Shown piece after piece: positions 43,639 through 52,919 of a stretch of DNA of 64,000 nucleotides (the first letter of the stretch is position 1; each line of letters opens with the position of its first letter). The notes beneath the pieces were generated by a model that saw nothing but the letters and a program-made list of their open reading frames with translations, was not told the origin of the DNA and ran no database searches. Source of the DNA: Betaproteobacteria bacterium (GTDB taxonomy: Bacteria; Pseudomonadota; Gammaproteobacteria; Burkholderiales; Rhodocyclaceae); the NCBI GenBank assembly GCA_016709965.1, contig JADJLT010000001.1, positions 1,075,001 through 1,139,000 of the forward strand. Reading direction: 5' to 3'. The translations under genes and the position numbers were made by a program.

Positions 43639-44383
43639 AGGCCTTCTCCTTGCGGCGTTTTTTTGCCGCAGGAATTTCACCGGTAATTTGGGCGCGCAAA
43701 CGTGCTATCGCTTGGCTGTGCAACTGGCAGACGCGGGACTCGGTGACACCCATGACCTCACCGATCTCGCGCAGATTCAGATCCTGCTCGTAATACAGTG
43801 CCATCATGAGTTTTTCGCGCTCTGGCAACTGACTGATTGCGCTTACCAATTGCGCCTTAACGCCCTGGTCCTCCAGAATGGAGACAGGATCGGCATCGTT
43901 GTCCGTGAAGTGGCGTTCAAGAAAATCCTCATCGCCGCTGCCGGAAAAGTCTTCAAGGTACACAATCTGGTGCCCCCGCGCATCCTGCAGGGTTTTTTGA
44001 TAGTCGGCCAAGGTCATACCCAACGCTTCTGCCAGTTCGCGTTCTGACGGTGCTCGTCCGTGCTCATGTTCCAGTTGGCTCATCGCGGTTTCGATACGGC
44101 GCAGTTCCCGGCGCAAGTTACGCGGTAACCAGTCGTTTTCGCGGAGCCCATCGAGCATGGCGCCACGAATGCGTTGAGTTGCATAGGTTTCGAACTGGGC
44201 CCCGAAGCCTTCCTGATAGCGATCAATCGCATCCAGCAATCCCAGCATGCCGTTCTGAACCAGATCATCGAATTGAATACTTGGCGGCAAACGCGCCATC
44301 AGATGATAGGCGATACGCTTCACCAGCGGCACGAAGCGCTGAACCAACTGTTCTCTATCTGGCTGCCCCGCAGCGGTATACAT
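43631..44383 (-). CDS. fliA: RNA polymerase sigma-28 factor FliA
   Basis: 250 residues. Regions 2 (about 15-90, with DDLVQNGMLGLLDAIDRYQE and TYATQRIRGAMLDGLRENDW), 3 (about 95-150) and 4 (about 185-240, LREIGEVMGVTESRVCQLHS) are complete. It directs transcription of late genes such as fliC and flgM. The C-terminal tail is lysine-rich. It lies directly after flhG with a coupled start and overlaps motC. Confidence 0.97.
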   Translation of the reverse strand: MYTAAGQPDREQLVQRFVPLVKRIAYHLMARLPPSIQFDDLVQNGMLGLLDAIDRYQEGFGAQFETYATQRIRGAMLDGLRENDWLPRNLRRELRRIETAMSQLEHEHGRAPSERELAEALGMTLADYQKTLQDARGHQIVYLEDFSGSGDEDFLERHFTDNDADPVSILEDQGVKAQLVSAISQLPEREKLMMALYYEQDLNLREIGEVMGVTESRVCQLHSQAIARLRAQITGEIPAAKKRRKEKACG

Positions 44384-45273
44384 CAGGCTCGAAGTACGTT
44401 CGGTGTTATGCGTTGGCTCAAGTGTAGCAGTTGCTGCATGAATTGCTCGACCCCACCAGCCTCGCTTTCACTGCGTTGCCAGTAAGAAATATCGGATGCA
44501 ATGTCACGGAACGCTGTGGCAGAAGGTGAGTCAGGCGCCTGAACAAGCACAGACCGGCAAAGTTGGGATGACTGTCTCAGCGCATCATCCAGTGGAATAG
44601 CACCCGCGTAATCCAGACGCGCTATTCCGCGCTGAGCCGCAACTTGGGCAATATTTTCGAAAATTGAACGGGCATCCGACTGACTGCGTACTTTATTTAC
44701 CAAAATCCGGAAGTGCTTCCTTGAGAAGGCGTGGCTTACTTTTTTGATCAGCGAGTAAGCTTCGGTAATTGATGCGCTACTACCGGAAAGCACGACCACG
44801 GTCTCCTGCGAGACCAGACCAAAAGGAGAGAAGCCGTTGGGATGGGCCATGCTTGCATCGACCAGTATTACGTCAATTGGCCGCTCAAGGCCGGACATAG
44901 CATCAAGCAAGGTCTGCTGCTGGGGCAGCGATAAACGCCCCAACTTCTTGACTGCGCGCGCGGCAGGCAAAACACGCAAACCGTTCATTGGCTGCAGTAA
45001 AACCTGCGACAAGGGCATTTCCCGTTGCACGACATTAAGGAGATCATTGCGAGCCACCAAGCCGAATGTGGCAGCGATGTCATCACCAGATGCGTGCTCG
45101 TCGATGATCAACACTTCTTTGCCCAAACGAGCCATCGCTACACCAATATTGGCAACAGCCACGCTGCGGCCAACACCGTCGCACCCTGATACGAAGGTAA
45201 TTACCTGCAATTGCTGTCCACCGCCCAGCAAGCGACGCAGGCCGGCCGCTTGATCTACGCGAAAATCAGCCAC
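44383..45273 (-). CDS. flhG: flagellar number regulator FlhG (FleN/MinD-like)
   Basis: 296 residues from a GTG start at 45273, chosen because GGAGG lies six bases upstream; an ATG 30 bases earlier would overlap flhF. It is a MinD-type protein, but the deviant Walker A motif is GCDGVGRS at residues 30-37 instead of the usual GKGGVGKS/T. Both conserved lysines are replaced (Cys31, Arg36), and an aspartate is present at 32. The Walker A' aspartate region is VLIIDEHASGDD. The rest, with VVVLSGSSASITEAYSLIKK, is typical of FlhG. FlhG limits flagellar number with FlhF; ATP use may be weak here. Confidence 0.92.
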   Translation of the reverse strand: MADFRVDQAAGLRRLLGGGQQLQVITFVSGCDGVGRSVAVANIGVAMARLGKEVLIIDEHASGDDIAATFGLVARNDLLNVVQREMPLSQVLLQPMNGLRVLPAARAVKKLGRLSLPQQQTLLDAMSGLERPIDVILVDASMAHPNGFSPFGLVSQETVVVLSGSSASITEAYSLIKKVSHAFSRKHFRILVNKVRSQSDARSIFENIAQVAAQRGIARLDYAGAIPLDDALRQSSQLCRSVLVQAPDSPSATAFRDIASDISYWQRSESEAGGVEQFMQQLLHLSQRITPNVLRA

Positions 45274-46723
45274 GGCGGCCTCCGGCAGCGACCATGCCGG
45301 CATTCGCCATCATCAGACCCGGCTCGACGCCATCGAATTTGTGCGGCGAATTCTCGGGAACATCCTTGAACGCCCGGTGCAGCAAATAACTGCGATTCGG
45401 CAGATGCAAATCTTCAGGCACGCGCTGGCCATTGGATACGTATTGCAACTTGAGGCCGTGACGCATGACAACATCCAGCACGGTCGCCAAACTGGCCGCT
45501 TCATCAATCTTGGTCAGGATGCAACCAGCGAGGCTATCCCCGGCATAAGCACGGACCACATCGTCCAAGGTATCGCCGCGCGACGTTGAATTAAGCAACA
45601 GCAGTCGCTGTACATCACAGCCCGCCAACATGTCGGTCAATTCTGGAACCAGCTTGTCTTTTTGGCTCATGCCCATGGTGTCGATCAATACCATGTGCTT
45701 ATGCTGCAACTCCACCAGGGTCTGGCGCAGCTCATTCTGATCCTTCACCAGATGCACAGAGACGCCAAGAATGCGGCCATAGATTCGAAGTTGTTCATGG
45801 GCACCGATACGGTAGCCGTCAGTGGTCACCAGAGCAACCTTGCTCGGACCATGACGCAACACACAGCGCGCCGCCAGCTTGGCAGTCGTTGTTGTCTTTC
45901 CAACCCCGGTCGGGCCTACCAGAGCATAGACACCACCCCGGTCAACAATGTCATTGTCACTACCGATAGTCATCAACGAGCGGTCGGCTCCTCCCTTCAC
46001 CCACGCCATGGCTTCGAGGCCGTTCATTTCACGTGGCAGATCGTGAAGCAGATCACGAGCGAATTGCGGTGAAAATCCGGCATCGAGCATTTGACGCAAA
46101 ATATCGGTTTTTACTGGCTCCGAGCGGGCTGACTCACCCCAAGCAAATCCGGCCAGATGTTGCTCGACAATCTTGCGCAGCGAACGAATCTCATCCATAA
46201 CCTCCATCGGCACCACTTCAGCCTCAGCTCGTCGTGGAGTAGGCGTTTGAGGCAATGGCGGCATCTCTGGAGCACCATTCATGGCGGGATGCTGGCTTGC
46301 TGCGGTCGACGGCGAAGAACGGCCAATTTCCAAATTTCGTAAAGCCCCCGTTCGGGGAATGCCAGCATTAACCGAAGTTATCGGACGTTGAGGCGGTACC
46401 GGATTGGCAGCCGGTCGCGACACCTGCTGGGGAGGTGAAACCACCGTTGGCTGCGGCGGCTGCGAAATCCGCGCACGAGCTGAGCTCAACACGACACGAT
46501 AGTCATCATCTGCGTCGGAAGGGGCCGGTCGCCTTTCGACTGGAGGACGATCGGCAACTGAAGTTGGAACGATCATCGCCATATCGCGAGCTGCAACAGC
46601 CATGATCTCCACGCCACCGGGAACACCGCGATTGGAAAGAATAATCGCATCGTTGCCCAGTGTTTCCTTCACTTTCCTCAGGGCGTCCCTTGCGTTGGCT
46701 GCGATAAATTTTCTGACGTTCAT
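45266..46723 (-). CDS. flhF: flagellar placement GTPase FlhF (SRP type)
   Basis: 485 residues. A short N-terminal B-like region (MNVRKFIAANARDALRKVKE) and a long Pro/Ala-rich linker (about 60-170) lead to an N domain and the SRP-type G domain (about 250-455) with GPTGVGKTT near 270 and IDTMGMSQKD (G3; the usual Ala is Met). FlhF recruits early flagellar parts to the pole. Start: GGAGG upstream, and it overlaps the flhA stop in ATGA. Confidence 0.96.
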   Translation of the reverse strand: MNVRKFIAANARDALRKVKETLGNDAIILSNRGVPGGVEIMAVAARDMAMIVPTSVADRPPVERRPAPSDADDDYRVVLSSARARISQPPQPTVVSPPQQVSRPAANPVPPQRPITSVNAGIPRTGALRNLEIGRSSPSTAASQHPAMNGAPEMPPLPQTPTPRRAEAEVVPMEVMDEIRSLRKIVEQHLAGFAWGESARSEPVKTDILRQMLDAGFSPQFARDLLHDLPREMNGLEAMAWVKGGADRSLMTIGSDNDIVDRGGVYALVGPTGVGKTTTTAKLAARCVLRHGPSKVALVTTDGYRIGAHEQLRIYGRILGVSVHLVKDQNELRQTLVELQHKHMVLIDTMGMSQKDKLVPELTDMLAGCDVQRLLLLNSTSRGDTLDDVVRAYAGDSLAGCILTKIDEAASLATVLDVVMRHGLKLQYVSNGQRVPEDLHLPNRSYLLHRAFKDVPENSPHKFDGVEPGLMMANAGMVAAGGRRG

Positions 46724-48804
46724 GTTCTACCTCCGATGATCGAGGTCACCTTGATAATTCGGGTTTCAGGTACTTCGTTGTGAGACAGCACCTTCAACTG
46801 GGGAACGGTGCGACGCAAGAATTTGGACAACAGCACGCGCAAACTGGCTGGCACGAGAAGAACAGCAGGTAACCCGAGCCCTTCCTGACGCTCTGCAGCG
46901 GCAGCCGTTTCGCGCACAAGCGTATCGGCAAGACCGGGCTCAAAGCTGGTGTTCTCTGAACCGCCTGCAACCGCCTGTGACAGAAGCCGCTCCAGGGTGG
47001 GATCAAGCGACATGACCTGCATTTCACTATTGCCCGGGAACAATTGCTGGACTATGGCGCGGCCAAGTGCGATACGCACCTGAGTCGAGAGCTCGTCTGC
47101 ATTTTGAGTACGCGTTGCATGATCGGCGACGGTTTCGATAATCGTCCGCATGTCGCGAATGTGTACGCCTTCCTCGAGCATCGCCTGCAAAACCTTCTGC
47201 AAGGTACCCAATGGCAAAATCTTGGGAACCAGATCTTCCACCAGTTTGGGAATTTCCTTGCCCAAATGATCGAGCAGTTGCTGAACCTCCTGGCGACCCA
47301 GCAATTCAGCTGCATGCGTCAGAATCAAGTGATTTAAGTGGGTGGCGACCACTGTCGACGCATCTACAACGGTATACCCATAGGCCTGCGCCTGATCCCG
47401 CTGATTTGCGTCAATCCAGATCGCCGGCAAACCGAACGCAGGATCCTTGGTTGCAGTACCGTTCAATGTTCCCGCAACACGCCCTGGATTAATGGCCATG
47501 AACTGGCCTGAATAGGCCTCGCCCTGCCCTACCTCAACCCCCTTGAGAAGTATTCGATAGGCATTAGGCTTAAGTTCAAGATTGTCACGAATGTGCACCG
47601 GCGAGACAAGAAAGCCAACCTCCTGGGCGAATTTCTTGCGGATACCGCGAATACGGCGCAACAACTCACCATCCTGAGACTTATCGACCAGCGGGATCAA
47701 GCGATAACCAACCTCCAGCCCGAGAACATCAAGCGGTGCAACATCCCCCCAAGTAGCCTCCATCGCATCTTGGACCGGAGCAGGAGCCACTTTGACCGGC
47801 GCTTCGACAATACGCTTTTCCTTTTCCATCATCCGCCAGGACATCCACCCCAAACCGGAAGATAGCAACAGGAAGACTAAATTCGGCATACCCGGTATCA
47901 ATCCGAGGAATCCAACAATGGCCGCAGTAATGGCAATCACCCGGCCATTTCGGAACATCTGGCCCATCACCTGTTGACCTATATCGCGGTCGTCAGACAC
48001 TCGTGTCACGACCATACCGGCAGCAATCGAAATGATCAGTCCCGGAATTTGCGCAACAAGACCATCGCCAATCGTCAACAAGGTGTAATTCTTGGCCGCC
48101 TGCGCGATTTCCATATCGTGCTGAAAGACGCCAACAATCAGCCCACCCACGACATTGAGCAACATGATGACGATACCAGCCACCGCATCGCCACGAACGA
48201 ACTTCGAAGCACCGTCCATCGAGCCAAAGAACTCAGCTTCGCGTGAAATCTCCGTGCGGCGCTTCCGGGCATCCTCTTCCCCGATCAGGCCGGCATTAAG
48301 ATCGGCATCGATAGCCATCTGCTTGCCAGGCATGGCGTCGAGGGTAAAGCGTGCGGACACTTCCGCTACCCGGCCGGCACCTTTTGTAATCACGACGAAA
48401 TTGATGACAACAAGAATCATGAATACAACGATACCCACGGCGAAATTACCACCGACCAGAAAATGACCAAAAGCCTCAATCACCTTACCTGCCGCATCCG
48501 GCCCGCTATGCCCTTCAAGCATTACCACTCGCGTCGAAGCGACATTCAAGGACAGGCGCAGCAAGGTAGTTACCAACAGGACGGTTGGAAAAACCGAGAA
48601 TTCCAGCGTTTTTTGCGTGTTGACCGCAACAAGTAGAACCAGCACGGAGATTGCGATATTGAATGTAAAAAACACATCCAGCACAAAAGCGGGCAATGGC
48701 AAGACCATCATTGCCAAGATCATCAAGATCAGGATGGGCGCCCCCAGCTGGGTGACATTCATCCGCGCTAAAAATCCCTGCATGCCGAGCGATGTCGCAG
48801 CCAT
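46720..48804 (-). CDS. flhA: flagellar export gate protein FlhA
   Basis: 694 residues. Eight membrane segments occupy about 1-330, with the FHIPEP-family loop, including SARFTLDAMPGKQMAIDADL near 155-175 and RRTEISREAEFFGSMDGASK. The cytoplasmic domain (about 350-694) binds substrate-chaperone pairs. FlhA is the proton-driven core of the gate. It starts directly after the flhB stop, with GGAGG upstream. Confidence 0.98.
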   Translation of the reverse strand: MAATSLGMQGFLARMNVTQLGAPILILMILAMMVLPLPAFVLDVFFTFNIAISVLVLLVAVNTQKTLEFSVFPTVLLVTTLLRLSLNVASTRVVMLEGHSGPDAAGKVIEAFGHFLVGGNFAVGIVVFMILVVINFVVITKGAGRVAEVSARFTLDAMPGKQMAIDADLNAGLIGEEDARKRRTEISREAEFFGSMDGASKFVRGDAVAGIVIMLLNVVGGLIVGVFQHDMEIAQAAKNYTLLTIGDGLVAQIPGLIISIAAGMVVTRVSDDRDIGQQVMGQMFRNGRVIAITAAIVGFLGLIPGMPNLVFLLLSSGLGWMSWRMMEKEKRIVEAPVKVAPAPVQDAMEATWGDVAPLDVLGLEVGYRLIPLVDKSQDGELLRRIRGIRKKFAQEVGFLVSPVHIRDNLELKPNAYRILLKGVEVGQGEAYSGQFMAINPGRVAGTLNGTATKDPAFGLPAIWIDANQRDQAQAYGYTVVDASTVVATHLNHLILTHAAELLGRQEVQQLLDHLGKEIPKLVEDLVPKILPLGTLQKVLQAMLEEGVHIRDMRTIIETVADHATRTQNADELSTQVRIALGRAIVQQLFPGNSEMQVMSLDPTLERLLSQAVAGGSENTSFEPGLADTLVRETAAAAERQEGLGLPAVLLVPASLRVLLSKFLRRTVPQLKVLSHNEVPETRIIKVTSIIGGRT

Positions 48805-49938
48805 TTACGCAGCCTCCGGAACAAGCTCAGGCGGAACAGGAAGATCGCGTGGCGGGATAGGATATACCCCGCCGATCTGACGCCAATTGGCAAGCTGGTA
48901 GATATAAGCAAGAACCTCCGCAACTGCGTTATACAGGGCGGAGGGAATTTCCGAGTCTAGTTCGGCATGTTTATATAGCGCTCGGGCTAGAGGCGGCGCC
49001 TCCAAGATCGGCACCGAGTGCTCGCCGGCGATTTCGCGAATCTTCAAGGCAATCACCCCCGCCCCTTTGGCCACCACCCTAGGCGCCGCCATCCCCGTTT
49101 GATAGGCAAGCGCCACAGCATAGTGCGTCGGATTGGTCACCACCACATTAGCCTGAGGCACCGAGGACATCATGCGTTTTCGGGCCGCTTGCATTTGCAG
49201 GCTACGGATACGACCCTTGACGTGCGGATCGCCCATCATCTCCTTCATCTCCTGCTTGATCTCTTCCTTGGTCATTTTCAGTTTGTCGAAATATTGCCAA
49301 AGCTGAAAGGGAACATCTGCCGCCACTACAAGCACGAGCGTCGAAGCCAAAAGGAGAAAAGAAAACGACACCAAGTTCCCGGCATGAGCCAAGCCGGCCT
49401 CAAGTGGCTCGCCGAGCAAACCAAAGATCTCATCCCGCTCTTTCCAAATCAGCAGGACAGCGACGCTGCCTAACAATCCAGCCTTCAGAATTGCTTTGCC
49501 GAGCTCCATCAAGCTATTCCAAGAAAACATCCGGCCGAAACCGGTCAGGGGATTCAATCGATTCAGGTCCGGAACCAAAGCCTGCGATGAAAAAACCCAT
49601 GCATTCAGAAAGAACGGTGGGAGGACCGCAGCAAGTAGAAGCAAACCGAGCAAGGGAGAAAAAGCAAACAGTGCATCGCCGGAAATTTCCGCCAGACGAG
49701 GAAGCATGAGCGCTGGCTCACGCATCACTTCAGGCTCGATGGAAAAACCCCGTTGGACGAACGCCATCGAACGTCCAATCAACCATCCACCCATTGACCA
49801 AAAAGCAGCACCAGCCACGACCAAAACAAGAAAAGTACTAAGTTCGCGAGAATGCGGGACCTGTCCCTGCTCTCGGGCCTGCTCGATTCGCCTGCTTGTA
49901 GGCTCTTCGGATTTCTCGAGGTCGCTATCTTCAGCCAT
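48805..49938 (-). CDS. flhB: flagellar export switch protein FlhB
   Basis: 377 residues with four membrane segments (about 33-210) and a C-terminal cytoplasmic domain. The autocleavage motif NPTH is intact in VVTNPTHYAVALAY near residue 270, so the FliK-triggered substrate switch can work. The N-terminus has the SEEPTSRRIEQAREQGQV motif. It is first in the run flhB-flhA-flhF-flhG-fliA-motC-motD, and the flhA start follows its stop. Confidence 0.97.
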   Translation of the reverse strand: MAEDSDLEKSEEPTSRRIEQAREQGQVPHSRELSTFLVLVVAGAAFWSMGGWLIGRSMAFVQRGFSIEPEVMREPALMLPRLAEISGDALFAFSPLLGLLLLAAVLPPFFLNAWVFSSQALVPDLNRLNPLTGFGRMFSWNSLMELGKAILKAGLLGSVAVLLIWKERDEIFGLLGEPLEAGLAHAGNLVSFSFLLLASTLVLVVAADVPFQLWQYFDKLKMTKEEIKQEMKEMMGDPHVKGRIRSLQMQAARKRMMSSVPQANVVVTNPTHYAVALAYQTGMAAPRVVAKGAGVIALKIREIAGEHSVPILEAPPLARALYKHAELDSEIPSALYNAVAEVLAYIYQLANWRQIGGVYPIPPRDLPVPPELVPEAA

Positions 49939-49964
49939 GGCCGTCTTAGGTTTACGTTATGGCT

Positions 49965-49970
49965 ATTATA
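49965..49970 (-). promoter_or_regulatory. possible -10 box for flhB
   Basis: A perfect TATAAT on the minus strand 27 bases before the flhB ATG. The -35 is poor. The gap 49939-50071 holds no gene. Confidence 0.4.
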
Positions 49971-50027
49971 GGAAAAAACGAGAAAAATTAAACATGTACG
50001 AGTGTTTTTTTATTCTGTTTCTCAGAT

Positions 50028-50042
50028 GCCAATCGCAAGCCC
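50028..50042 (-). promoter_or_regulatory. possible sigma-54 site upstream of flhB
   Basis: On the minus strand GGGCTTGCGATTGGC has GG and GC at -24/-12 spacing but a TGGC where TTGC is expected. It lies 90 bases before flhB. Low support. Confidence 0.25.
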
Positions 50043-50071
50043 ATGACAATAGAGTAAACCTCCAAATACAA

Positions 50072-50094
50072 AAAAGGGGGCAAAGCCCCCTTTT
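50072..50094 (-). terminator. terminator after cheA
   Basis: A ten-bp perfect stem AAAAGGGGGC/GCCCCCTTTT with an AAA loop, with T runs in both directions. It follows the cheA stop by 25 bases and separates the chemotaxis operon from the flhB run. Confidence 0.88.
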
Positions 50095-50118
50095 CAACTC
50101 GTTGACCTAAAACAGGAA

Positions 50119-52035
50119 TCATGCGAAATCTAACGCTCTTACCCCGGCCCCAAAATCAGCGCGCTGTCCCAGATCGGAAAGTAACTCCTTCATATCCAGA
50201 ATTAATACAATTTGACCATTGGAAAGCGTAGTGACTCCCGCTACCCCCTTGGGACGGAAATCTTCCAAGGATTTGATTACCGCATCATCACGCCCGGCAA
50301 AACTATCAACAGCAAGAATGAAGCTGCGCTCTGCCGTCTGCATGAAGACCCCGTATTCCGGATAACGCTCCAAGGGCCAACCAAGCAGTCTGGCCAATGT
50401 TATTACTGGAAGAACCTCACCCCGGACCACCAAGGTCTCCTTACCACCCACTTCCTGGATACGGCTCTGTTCGATAGGCAGAATTTCACGAACTAGCGAT
50501 AATGGCAACGCGAATGGCTGATCCCCCAGCAACACCAACAAGACCGGCAAAATAGCCAGTGTCAGCGGTAGTGAAATAATAAATACGGAACCCTTGCCTG
50601 GCTCCGAGCGAATTTCGATCGAACCATTAAGCTTCTGGATATTGGTTTTAACCACATCCATTCCAACACCTCGGCCGGACACATCTGAAATCTGAGTCTT
50701 GGTCGAGAACCCAGGCAGGAAAATAAGGTTCAGGCTTTGGCGCTCGTCGAGCGTATTTGCCTCCTCCTCGGAAATTAGTCCTTTTTCCGTTGCCTTCGCA
50801 CGAATACGCTCAGCACTCATCCCCTTGCCGTCATCGGCGATAATCAGCACGATATGGTCGCCCTCCTGACGAGCCTCAAGGCGTACCAAGCTCTTTGGAG
50901 GCTTGCCTGCAGCCTGGCGCTCTTCGGGCATTTCAACACCATGATCAACTGCATTTCGAATCAAGTGGATCAATGGATCGGCGAGATCCTCAATCATGGT
51001 CTTATCGACTTCAGTTTCTTCTCCAGACAACACCAACTCGACATCCTTGCCCAATTGCCGCGCCAAATCGCGGGCAATTCGTGGGTATTTCTGGAACAGT
51101 CTGCCAATCGGCTGCATTCGAGTCTTCATCACCGAGTTCTGCAGATCAGATACCAACAAATCAAGTTGGCTAACCGCCTGATCAAGGGCATGCAAGGTTT
51201 CTGCATCGCTCTTACCTGCAAGAATGTCAGCGCGCAGACTGGTGAGGCGATTTTTAGTTAATCCAATTTCTCCGGATAAATTCAACACCTGATCAAGACG
51301 TGAGGTATCGACGCGAATCGTATTTTCCCGACCGCGCTCTTCCGCGCGCCGAGCCGAACTAGGGGATGCGCCGGGACGATCCGTTGTACGACGACCAAAT
51401 GGCGAAGCCGCTCCTGCAGGCTGAGACACAACACCCGCGGGCGTAATGCCAACCTCTGCGACAGCAGTCTCTGCCTTGGTGATCAACTCGCTTTGCGGCT
51501 CTACAGTTTTGGCATCGGTACCTGTCACGGCAGCATGGAGAAGATTCCAGTCAGGCTCACCCGGCGCCGCCGCATCAACTTTTGGCAGCTCAGGCTCAGG
51601 CGCCGGTGCTTCAGCCCCCTTTTTCGCCCCGCCAGCAACATCTCCGGTAGTTAGCACCCCGTGTAGCGCTGCGATTACCGCGGGGTCTGCTGGCTGCGGC
51701 TGGACCATCTGCCCCAACTCGCCGAACATCTCTCGCACCCCCTTGGTTGCATCCATGATGACGTCCATCAATTCCGCAGTCAGCTCAAGCTCACCATTAC
51801 GTAGCCGGTCGAAAAGATTTTCAGTCAAATGGCACAGCGTCACGAGTTCAGTGGCATTGAGGAAGCCAGCTCCCCCTTTGACCGTATGAAAGCCACGAAA
51901 AATATCGTTAAGTAATCCACGATCATCAGGCATTTTCTCAAGCTCAACGAGCTTGTTGTCCACATCAGACAACAAATCGTGCGCCTCCTGCAGAAAATCC
52001 TGCAGCAGATCCTCCATCCCACCAAAGTCGGTCAT
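50119..52035 (-). CDS. cheA: chemotaxis histidine kinase CheA
   Basis: 638 residues. The P1 phosphotransfer domain (about 1-110) has the phospho-accepting His50 in FRGFHTVKGGAGF. A long Ala/Pro/Gly-rich linker (about 112-235) follows, in which no P2 (CheY-binding) domain is recognisable. The P3 dimer helices start near 236 (TIRVDTSRLDQVLNLSGEIG), P4 has the ATP site (HLIRNAVDHGVE, DDGKGMS, FLPGFSTKTQ, SGRGVGMDVV), and P5 is the CheW-like C-terminus. It is last in the chemotaxis operon. Confidence 0.95.
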   Translation of the reverse strand: MTDFGGMEDLLQDFLQEAHDLLSDVDNKLVELEKMPDDRGLLNDIFRGFHTVKGGAGFLNATELVTLCHLTENLFDRLRNGELELTAELMDVIMDATKGVREMFGELGQMVQPQPADPAVIAALHGVLTTGDVAGGAKKGAEAPAPEPELPKVDAAAPGEPDWNLLHAAVTGTDAKTVEPQSELITKAETAVAEVGITPAGVVSQPAGAASPFGRRTTDRPGASPSSARRAEERGRENTIRVDTSRLDQVLNLSGEIGLTKNRLTSLRADILAGKSDAETLHALDQAVSQLDLLVSDLQNSVMKTRMQPIGRLFQKYPRIARDLARQLGKDVELVLSGEETEVDKTMIEDLADPLIHLIRNAVDHGVEMPEERQAAGKPPKSLVRLEARQEGDHIVLIIADDGKGMSAERIRAKATEKGLISEEEANTLDERQSLNLIFLPGFSTKTQISDVSGRGVGMDVVKTNIQKLNGSIEIRSEPGKGSVFIISLPLTLAILPVLLVLLGDQPFALPLSLVREILPIEQSRIQEVGGKETLVVRGEVLPVITLARLLGWPLERYPEYGVFMQTAERSFILAVDSFAGRDDAVIKSLEDFRPKGVAGVTTLSNGQIVLILDMKELLSDLGQRADFGAGVRALDFA

Positions 52036-52047
52036 TTGTCGCCCTCC

Positions 52048-52911
52048 TCAGAAACCTAGGCTATCCAATAGGTCGTCAACCTGTTCCTGGTTGACCACAA
52101 CGTCGGTACGCCCTTCACCATTGATTACAGGACCATTCATCAGACTGGCCACTTCTTCGGTGCGCTTGGTTTCTGGCAGCACCTCAATGAGGACAGTCAT
52201 CAGACCAGACTCCAGTTCGTGCGCCAATCCGACGATTTTTTTAATAACCTGCCCGGTCAGGTCCTGAAAATCCTGCGCCATCATTATTTCAGTCAACTGT
52301 GCATGCGTTGCGCGAGCTTTGTGGGGCAATTGGTCATTCAGGAACGTGCGCGTTTCCGCTGCGAGTAACTTAAAGTCGGCAGGGCCCATTTCGTTGGCAA
52401 ACACCTTGTCCCAGCGTTTACCCAGTGCCTGCGCCCCACTTTCCATTTCATTGACCAGCGGATTGGCGATATCTGTCGCGTTAAGGACGCGACAGGCTGC
52501 CTGCTCCGTAAGGTTTGCCACATAAGCCAGGCGATCCTTGGCGTCAGGCAGCGCCGAAACAGTCTTTTCAATCAACCTGTCGTAGCCGAGCATCCCCAAG
52601 GTATCGTGAAGCGCTCTGGCCATATGCCCGATACGATTGAAGACAGCCTCCTGCTGCGACCAAGGTTCAGAAGAGCTCGGTAACTGCGACGCAACTCCAT
52701 CAATTAGCCCATGCACATCATGCGTTGCCTCAGCCTTGGCGGCAACACTATCAAATAGCGCCTGCAGATCATCGTTATCGCCATCTGATGATATAGCAGA
52801 CGCAGGAATCACTGGCTCCGCCTTCCGCGGCGCAGATGAAACTGTTGAACAATCTGCGGCAATAGAATCAAAGAGCGCTTCGAGGTCGTCTGAGTCGTTA
52901 TTGGCTGTCAT
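52048..52911 (-). CDS. cheZ: CheY-P phosphatase CheZ
   Basis: 287 residues, about 70 more than the enteric protein, because of an N-terminal extension. The core helical bundle (about 65-235) has the catalytic segment MMAQDFQDLTGQVIKKI, with the Asp/Gln pair that attacks CheY-P. The C-terminal CheY-binding peptide is VDDLLDSLGF, at the very end. The extension holds two near-repeats, DDLEALFDSIAA (8-19) and DDLQALFDSVAA (47-58), that resemble that peptide. The start could also be 3-6 bases upstream. cheY ends 9 bases upstream. Confidence 0.93.
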   Translation of the reverse strand: MTANNDSDDLEALFDSIAADCSTVSSAPRKAEPVIPASAISSDGDNDDLQALFDSVAAKAEATHDVHGLIDGVASQLPSSSEPWSQQEAVFNRIGHMARALHDTLGMLGYDRLIEKTVSALPDAKDRLAYVANLTEQAACRVLNATDIANPLVNEMESGAQALGKRWDKVFANEMGPADFKLLAAETRTFLNDQLPHKARATHAQLTEIMMAQDFQDLTGQVIKKIVGLAHELESGLMTVLIEVLPETKRTEEVASLMNGPVINGEGRTDVVVNQEQVDDLLDSLGF

Positions 52912-52919
52912 CATCACCC

